From assembly GCA_023376005.1 (NCBI GenBank), contig CM042157.1, positions 23,217,497 through 23,281,496 on the forward strand: a stretch of DNA of 64,000 nt, in the 5' to 3' direction. The translations under genes were made by a program, and so were the position numbers. Position 1 is the first letter of the stretch; every line of letters starts with the position of its first letter. Shown piece after piece: positions 58,567 to 64,000 of this stretch. Origin of the DNA: Doryteuthis pealeii (taxonomy: Eukaryota > Mollusca > Cephalopoda > Myopsida > Loliginidae). Below the pieces are notes generated by a model that saw only the letters and a list, made by a program, of their open reading frames with translations, did not search any database and was not told the origin of the DNA.

Positions 58567-58880
58567 GAAAAGGGGGTTGGAATGATCCGACAGAATGAGG
58601 TAAAATAAAAGAATGAAAGAACAAAACTCAGACCAAAATGTGTAGTATATTTCGCTGGAGGTTTGACTTCAGCCTCTTCTGCGTTATTGAATTGTTAGGG
58701 TCATACAAGTGTTTTTTAGAAGGGGGAAGTAGGTATGTTGGTAAGTTTTGTGGTGAGGGAAAGATTTGATTGATTATAGGAGACATCTTTGGGGAAGTTA
58801 AGAAGGGAAACAAATGCATTGTGCTAGCTGCGTGAATAATATATATATATATATATTATATATATATATATATATATAGA
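58163..58880. repeat. Series of (TA)n tracts
   Basis: (TA)n at 58163-58250, 58348-58408, 58508-58564 and 58838-58879, separated by short unique DNA. The part at 58640-58700 (TCGCTGGAGGTTTGACTTCAGCC) resembles a PLE-type end on the minus strand, with a broken core. Confidence 0.9.
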
Positions 58881-58978
58881 GAAGTAAATACACAAACGAT
58901 GTGTTTTCATATGGCTTTTTTAGCCGACGATTTTTGGGAGAATATGTGCTTAATTAAAGTCGTACCTAATTTTGAAAG
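58881..58978 (-). repeat. Hammerhead-element 3' body
   Basis: On the minus strand: ATTAGGTACGACTTTAATTAAG, GCACATATTCTCCC, TCGTCGGCTAAAAAAGCC and the tail, ending at (TA)n. It faces the plus-strand copy at 59040, giving another head-to-head pair. Confidence 0.7.
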
Positions 58979-59039
58979 TTCTCATACTGTCGTGTAGAAA
59001 AAGTCACTATAAGAGGAATAAAAACCTACTTCTAAACAA

Positions 59040-59304
59040 AACAAAAATCTAAGAAACTCCGGTGGGTGTAGGGGTTACAGTCATCGCCTAGACTGTAACC
59101 CCTACACTTGACAGTCAGGGTTCGAATCACGCACAAGGCGGTCTTCCTATCTATAGCTCTGCTGATGAGGCCTAATAGGCCGAAATGTACATACAGAGAT
59201 TTTTTTTACTCGATTTATTTCGGCTTACATTTGAATCGGTATGCCCGCCTAATTAATTAATTATTAATTAATTAACTTTCAAAATTGGGTACGACTTTAA
59301 TTAA

Positions 59305-59307
<3 letters not shown>
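59040..59307 (+). repeat. tRNA-headed hammerhead element, best copy
   Basis: A tRNA-like head runs from about 59061: A-box-like GGTGTAGGGGTTACAG and B-box CAGGGTTCGAATCAC (59116-59130). A canonical hammerhead follows at 59157-59198, then the AT-rich body with ATGCCCGCCTAATTAATT and CGACTTTAATTAAGC, ending at (TA)n (59308). In the anticodon-arm region a 17-base perfect inverted repeat (59066-59082 and 59091-59107) has replaced the usual loop. Sm-alpha of Schistosoma, which combines a pol III promoter with a hammerhead, is the nearest known parallel. Confidence 0.7.
59157..59198 (+). ncRNA. Hammerhead ribozyme, type I, minimal helix III
   Basis: Helix I CTCTG (59157-59161) pairs perfectly with CAGAG (59194-59198). 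CTGATGA is at 59162-59168. Helix II GGCC/GGCC (59169-59172, 59178-59181) closes a TAATA loop. GAA is at 59182-59184. Helix III is the palindrome ATGTACAT (59185-59192), which can form two pairs with a GTAC loop or dimerise. The cleavage triplet is ATA, predicted cut after A59193. Every invariant core base is present. Short helix III is typical of the hammerheads in PLEs, which are thought to act as dimers. Confidence 0.78.

Positions 59308-59351
<44 letters not shown>
59308..59351. repeat. (TA)n microsatellite
   Basis: Pure TA at the 3' end of the hammerhead element. Confidence 0.96.
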
Positions 59352-59352
<1 letters not shown>

Positions 59353-60010
59353 TCACGCAGCTAGCACAATGCATTACATGAATAAAAAATATGAAGAATA
59401 CGAAACCGTATACAGTACGGAGGCAAGGCGGACGGGGAAAGAAATTGGCAAAGAAAAGGTAAAAAAAAAAAAAAAGAACTCAAGATGGACTGCGAAAAGC
59501 AAAAAAAAAAAAAAAAAAAAAAAAATCCACACAAGAGAGACGAGGAAAAAGAGTGGAGTAAAGAAAGTTATTGTGCGATAGGAAACAGCAAGTTAAATAT
59601 CCGGATCTGTACTCGTTTTTCCTATATGAGAAGCCACTTCCTACCGGATTCAATGTTGAACGTTTTTTTTAGATTAGTTTCCCACGACACTAACCATTCA
59701 AGATTTTGCGTGTTCGACATCTTTGCACTAATTTTCTAACTGCAACCAAACCGACCCCGCCCTCCCAAAAAAAAAAAGATCTTGTATTACTTCTCTCTTT
59801 TACTTCATCGTTTTTTTTTTTTACAGATGTTTCTTACGTCAATGATTTTAATTAATTCTTTTCAAAGTTCCATAAAGAAGTAATTTTCGCGCCAACAAAT
59901 TCACGTTTGTTGTGGGTCGGATTTTTCAATTCCTTACGAAGCAAATTATTTTCTTTTCGCTTTTTTCAATACATTTGCTCGCAAAAATTGATCTATTGAT
60001 GAAAACTTAT
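59352..60010. other. No recognised gene
   Basis: Contains two poly-A runs (59462-59475 and 59501-59524). The lysine-rich frames over them are artefacts. The remainder has no signal I recognise. Confidence 0.4.
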
Positions 60011-60017
60011 ACCGCAG

Positions 60018-60118
60018 GCGCCGGTTTAGCTCAATCGGTAGAGCATCCGGTTCGGAAACGCAAAGTGCCGGGTTCAATACCGGCTCTTGCCAACTCAGCC
60101 TATGAGTTGCACCCCCAT
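60018..60118 (+). repeat. SINE family A head only
   Basis: GCCGGTTTAGCTCAATCGGT and a B-box region GCCGGGTTCAATACCGGC give a clear tRNA-like head. The sequence leaves the family after CCAACTCAGC. The B-stem pairs, but an acceptor stem does not close, so it is not called a tRNA gene. Confidence 0.7.
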
Positions 60119-60680
60119 CCAAATTTTTCGAGTTTAAAATAGACATAACTCAGCCAATTTTTGGAATTGGAAGCTCAAAATTTGGGGATTGTCTAATGTT
60201 AACATAGCCCACACATGGAAAAGATTTCAGAAAAATTGAAGGGGTTGGGTGACAATTTTATTTTTTTGATATGGAAATTCGGTGTCTGTAATCAAAACTA
60301 TATCACTGATTACATCACAATACCCTCAGGAATTATACATAGAATAAATCTTATTCATTAAAGATGTCTGGAAAAATCTGAATTCGGTTTACCTCCAAAC
60401 ATCTGATGTTATTAGTGTTTAAAATCCTGCAATGTGTCTTATGTATCACTAAGAAATAAAGATTTACATAATATATGATGTGCTTAATTTGCATACTGGT
60501 TTTGATAAATAATTACTTGGATTTTTGATCTCTAATATTATTGTTTTATTCTCCAACATATTAAAATCTATCCTATGAATGATTTTTATATTAAAACCAA
60601 TTAAAATATACTTAAATATATATAAAATTATAATATATTAAAACGTATGTACTCATGCCAGATGGTGTATATTTTTGCTT
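60119..60680. other. No recognised feature
   Basis: AT-rich sequence with no frame, RNA motif or repeat that I can name. Confidence 0.4.
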
Positions 60681-60684
60681 GTAG

Positions 60685-60757
60685 GATTAATAAAATGGGC
60701 AATTGAAAATGGTTTCAGATTCTCAGAAGATAAAACCAAATGCGTACATTTTCTGTG
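60685..60757 (+). pseudogene. Non-LTR retrotransposon reverse-transcriptase core fragment
   Basis: The frame reads LIKWAIENGFRFSEDKTKCV and then HF. This is the conserved block W-x-x-x-N-G-F-x-F-S-x-x-K-T that follows the catalytic Y-x-D-D region in many LINE reverse transcriptases. Only about 24 codons remain before a family A SINE interrupts. Confidence 0.7.
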
Positions 60758-60812
60758 CGGCATAGTGGGGAGCTTATGTCAGGTGTGGCTCCTCACCTAC
60801 CCGGGAAAATAT

Positions 60813-61070
60813 ATGCTTACTAGCTGGTTAGGTCAGTCGGTAGAGCGTTCGGTTAGAATCCACAAGGTTCCTAGTTCGATACCGGCCCTCGCCAACTCAG
60901 CAAATGAGTAGCGCATGGATCTGTGCGGTAAAGTAAGAAGCTGATGGGAGATGTGGCGCTCCACCTCACACACAAAAACTAACTCCCTCATCTAGCGCTT
61001 GTGAAAAGGGGATAGACTCCCTTGTAGTTTGGCTGATACCGACAATAGGCCACTCTGTCGACTTAACTTC
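60813..61070 (+). repeat. tRNA-derived SINE, family A
   Basis: Head TAGCTGGTTAGGTCAGTCGG to TTCGATACCGG, body through GATCTGTGCGGTAAAGTAAG, tail ending GTCGACTTAACTT. It separates two LINE RT fragments lying on opposite strands. Confidence 0.85.
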
Positions 61071-61084
61071 ATTTTATATAATCG

Positions 61085-61650
61085 TGTGAGTCGATGTGTG
61101 TATGGTTCAACCTGTTTTGGAACTTCATCATCATGTCGCGCTAGTAGCAGGGATATCCATGACAATCTCTCGCCAACTGTCCGAGAGGTCCTTTGCATAG
61201 CATCCAGTATCTGCAAAGAGCTTGCTAATTTAAATATTTTGCTGTATGTCCCATTCTGACATGCCCATGTGCTGGCTTCGACAGAAGAACGTCACTTATG
61301 AGTTAATCCTCGCTTCTCCAGCAGTGCCCAGCATGTCTTATTCGTGCATTAACATCGCTTTCTGTGGGTGAGATATTGGTTTGTGAGATAGGGGGCAAGT
61401 GGCCATACAGTTGTTTTCTCGTGGGGTGTTGTTTCCACGACTTGTTTAAGATTGCAGCAACATTCTTGTGCTGCTTATTCTTGTGCTAGCTTATTCTCTA
61501 GGCGTTTCGTTAGGGTTCAGGTGCAGCCATACAGTAGCATTGATACGACTACGGCTTGGAAGAATTGTCGCTTTAACTTGTTAGTGAGAACGGATTTCCA
61601 TATCGTTGATAATCTCTTTATAGTAGGCCCTGCTTTTCTATGTGAGTATT
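61085..61650 (-). pseudogene. Non-LTR retrotransposon reverse-transcriptase C-terminal remnant
   Basis: The minus strand reads, in order, KRLSTIWKSVLTNKLKRQFF, QAVVVSMLLYGCT, then after a stop TLTKRLENKL. A frameshift follows, then NVAAILNKSWKQHPTRKQLY, and after further shifts a RHAGHCWRS segment and a degraded tail. This is the well-conserved C-terminal part of a LINE RT common in invertebrates. Several stops and frameshifts make it non-functional. The clade was not determined. Confidence 0.82.
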
Positions 61651-61744
61651 AACATCGCTTTCTGTGGATGAGATATTACTACCTAGGTACGTCAATTGTT
61701 CCACGAAGAAAATTCACGTACGTTTCTTGAATTTACTTTAATGT

Positions 61745-62010
61745 AAATATTTACCCAACCTGTCGACCATGGGTAGAATATGACACAAGGTCGCTAGTAT
61801 GAGTCATCGACCTATAATCAAACTCGGTATTCAGTGGTATGGATCTGCAAGACTAGCTTGCTAACCATTATACAACGATGGGATCATTTAAATACCAAGC
61901 GTCTTCTCCACTGATAGGATGTAACACAAGGTCGCAAATATGAGGCGTCCAGCTATAATCAAACTCGGTATTCAATAGTAATGGATCTGCGAGACTAGCT
62001 TGTTAACAAT
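61745..62010 (-). repeat. SINE family C, two tandem copies
   Basis: Two units, 61745-61885 and 61890-62010, each carry TGACACAAGGTCGC or TAACACAAGGTCGC, TATAATCAAACTCGGTATTC and GGATCTGC-AGACTAGCTTG. The tandem arrangement matches that at 11600-11890. Confidence 0.65.
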
Positions 62011-62515
62011 TCTTTATATACACTACCTATAGAATATTAATATGGATGTTCCAAATCGTCATAAATACGTAGGTATTATGCTGACTGGGTAGTCTTAGAC
62101 CACTATCAATGGTTTACTTTCTTCACACTGTTGGCGAAAAATGGCATTTTTAGCAAACCTTTGAAGTCCCATATCTCCCTTAATACTCAAGACCCATCAT
62201 CCATCTTTTACTATGTTGTTCTCCTCATTGAACTCTATCAGAAATACATAATAGTTTGGCACTTTATTTGCACACGAAATTTGCCATTTTGCCCTCTCTC
62301 AGGAGGTTATCGAGCCTCGAAAATCACCTAAAACTCCTAATTCACCAGTTTTTTCACCATCAGTAAATTCAAGGCATTAGAATCCATTTTGTTAATGTTA
62401 TATAAAAGATTCCATTTCATTTCCAACCTCCGTTTGGTTATTTCTTATTTAGTAACCTTTGTTAGGTTATGCCATTTTGAACATCATCCTCGTCGCCAAA
62501 AAGTTGTAACCTAAC
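62011..62515. other. No recognised feature
   Basis: A 66-codon frame (62131-62331, plus) has no known motif. No repeats are shared with the rest of the window. Confidence 0.35.
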
Positions 62516-62519
62516 GGAT

Positions 62520-62532
62520 AATAAACGTTAGT

Positions 62533-62563
<31 letters not shown>

Positions 62564-62581
62564 GAGCGCCTACAGCATGAA

Positions 62582-62640
<59 letters not shown>

Positions 62641-62700
62641 AAAAACTTTAGTCGTCATCATCATCATCATCATCATCATCAAAGAGCGCTGACAGCATGA

Positions 62701-62744
<44 letters not shown>

Positions 62745-62840
62745 TGACATAATAAACTTTAGTCGTCATCATCATCATCATCATTATCAAAGAGCGCCGA
62801 CAGCATGAACTCTCTCTGTCTCTGTCTCTGTCTCTCTCTT
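62520..62840 (+). repeat. Composite tandem repeat of (CAT)n and (TC)n, three units
   Basis: Three units of about 105-120 bases, each with TTTAGTCGTCATCATCATC or similar, a CAAAGAGCGCC-ACAGCATGAAC core and a (TC)n run, ending near TCTTGACAT. The (CAT)n resembles the simple 3' tails of LINEs of the type found at 61085-61650. Confidence 0.88.
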
Positions 62841-62963
62841 GACATCCGTTCTTATCCACACTTGGTTGTCCTCTAAACTGTCTCAAGTGTAGAAATCCGT
62901 GGGAGAACATTGCCTAAGACATGGCTTGCTTATTTTTATTATGAAAGCACCGCGCCACAAAAG

Positions 62964-62967
<4 letters not shown>

Positions 62968-63012
<45 letters not shown>
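62968..63012. repeat. (TA)n microsatellite
   Basis: Pure TA directly before the LINE fragment. Confidence 0.96.
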
Positions 63013-63015
<3 letters not shown>

Positions 63016-63140
63016 GTCCATGCAAAATCACTGCTGCATAGCATAGAGAAGGTGGCAAGAGACAATGTTTCTATGTAAACTCAGATAAAACTTATATCAT
63101 GTGTTTTAAACAAGATTTTCTCAAATGGATATTTACACAT
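63012..63140 (+). pseudogene. Non-LTR retrotransposon reverse-transcriptase core fragment
   Basis: Reads HAKSLLHSIEKVARDNVS, then after a frameshift YVNSDKTYIMCFKQD. This is the helix and the V-N-x-x-K-T block just after the Y-x-D-D catalytic motif of a LINE reverse transcriptase. It belongs with the type of element whose C-terminus lies at 61085-61650. The sequence after CFKQD leaves the family. The Y-x-D-D motif itself is missing, replaced by (TA)n. Confidence 0.72.
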
Positions 63141-63660
63141 GGACTCACCAATAGGTCGACCAGTAAAAAAACCTACACCAATCAGCTCTGTGTGGATTCT
63201 GGATGCCGCACGTGTTACATAATTCATGCTATTGATTTATGTACGTACCTGAAGTTACAATATTCAAATAAAGTTCATTAGATTTAAAATCGGAGTTGGG
63301 GAATTTTCCATAGCCGTTGGGGTTATGATTGTCATGATGGTGACCCCAACTAACCTTCCGGTAGACGGATTAAACACGTGAGAATTAGCTTTGTTTAGAT
63401 GCGACCCGATTTCCGAGGAGCGCGGACGCTAATGTCGGCTATGATGGGTCGGTCTCACTGCGGCAGATGAATAATGTCTGGGTCGCGAAATAAGAGCTTT
63501 ATCATAAGACAACTAAGTCTTTTTCAAACAAGAGATGACAGCCCGAATAAACCAACCCGAAGAAGAATCAACCCTTAACAGAAAGCCCAATAGATCAACG
63601 GAAGAACAGGGCAGTCGAGTTAGACGGTGTAGCCAGCAAGAAGAGAAGTTTACAAGTATG
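63141..63660. other. No recognised gene
   Basis: The reading frame continues without known motif to 63281, next to AATAAAG. GC-richer sequence at 63300-63620 contains the small inverted pair GGGGTTATGA...GGTGACCCC and no coding or RNA family I recognise. Confidence 0.35.
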
Positions 63661-63675
63661 ATATATTGAGTAGAC

Positions 63676-63677
<2 letters not shown>

Positions 63678-63730
<53 letters not shown>

Positions 63731-63835
63731 TAGATAGATAGATAGATAGATATAAATAATTTGCGTGTGGAGAGAGGAGGAGAGATTGTATTATATTTGA
63801 ACTTACTGGGATAGATAGATAGATAGATAGATAGA
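63678..63835. repeat. (TA)n and (GATA)n microsatellites
   Basis: (TA)n at 63678-63728, (GATA)n at 63728-63752 and again at 63811-63835. Another (TA)n closes the window at 63949-63993. Confidence 0.95.
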
Positions 63836-63959
63836 AATAATGTATGTGCTTGAGAGAAAGAGGGGAAAGATTTGAGATATATTGGATCATACTGAGATAT
63901 ATAGATAGATTGATAGATAGTTAGAAACACCCGACATAGATAGGACAGTATATATATAT

Positions 63960-63992
<33 letters not shown>

Positions 63993-64000
63993 GAAAGTAA

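Noticed and set aside
58640..58690. Hammerhead-like sequence on the minus strand (GGCTGAAGTC...GCGAAATATAC)
   Set aside because: The last core base of CUGANGA is T and neither helix II nor helix I pairs.
60028..60103. Possible tRNA gene
   Set aside because: A- and B-box regions and a T-arm are present, but an acceptor stem does not close and the sequence is the head of a SINE found at six other places.

Overview
This window looks like non-coding, repeat-dominated DNA from a large, AT-rich invertebrate genome. It holds many (TA)n, (CA)n, (GA)n and (TTA)n microsatellites, several tRNA-derived SINE families, Helitron-like elements, pieces of non-LTR retrotransposons and pieces of Penelope-like elements (PLEs). 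The repeat style suggests a lophotrochozoan, most likely a mollusc and possibly a cephalopod. That is an impression, because no host gene is present to confirm it. I found no intact host protein-coding gene, no functional tRNA or rRNA gene, and no CRISPR or operon structure. Most long open frames are translated microsatellites or a 27-bp minisatellite.

Layout. Positions 1-11452 and 35965-46470 are two direct copies of a roughly 10.5-11.5 kb segmental duplication. Each carries a 27-bp minisatellite, a GAA tract, a tRNA-SINE, a Helitron, a TA-rich hairpin zone, a satellite of about 231-bp monomers, two other dispersed repeats and an LTR-like repeat. Each copy also has private insertions with target-site duplications. 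Positions 11463-22500 hold Helitrons (one carrying an internal minisatellite), SINEs, a solo-LTR-like repeat and a decayed LINE reverse-transcriptase end. Positions 22.5-32 kb look degraded or poorly polished and yield almost nothing recognisable apart from a ragged 60-bp-class tandem repeat and noisy SINE copies. Positions 32-36 kb hold SINEs, a Helitron and a LINE fragment. Positions 46.5-56.5 kb hold PLE material (a GIY-YIG endonuclease remnant and an RT remnant), a large (TTA)n composite array and three consecutive Helitron-like copies. Positions 56.6-64 kb hold SINEs, three LINE RT fragments and microsatellites.

Most interesting signal. Hammerhead-ribozyme-like motifs recur across the window. 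The clearest is at 59157-59198, inside a small tRNA-headed element, with all core residues and three helices. A second, at 55475-55566, lies directly after a Penelope RT fragment and has a long helix II. Further variants occur near 19.5, 38.8, 47.5 and 47.7 kb, with decayed ones at 2.9, 21.4 and 33.5 kb. Many sit in or beside head-to-head inverted repeats bracketed or centred by (TA)n tracts. Hammerhead motifs in PLEs and in the Schistosoma Sm-alpha SINE-like repeat are established. The diversity of families here, the tRNA-headed carrier and the TA-bracketed palindromic architecture are what deserve a second look.
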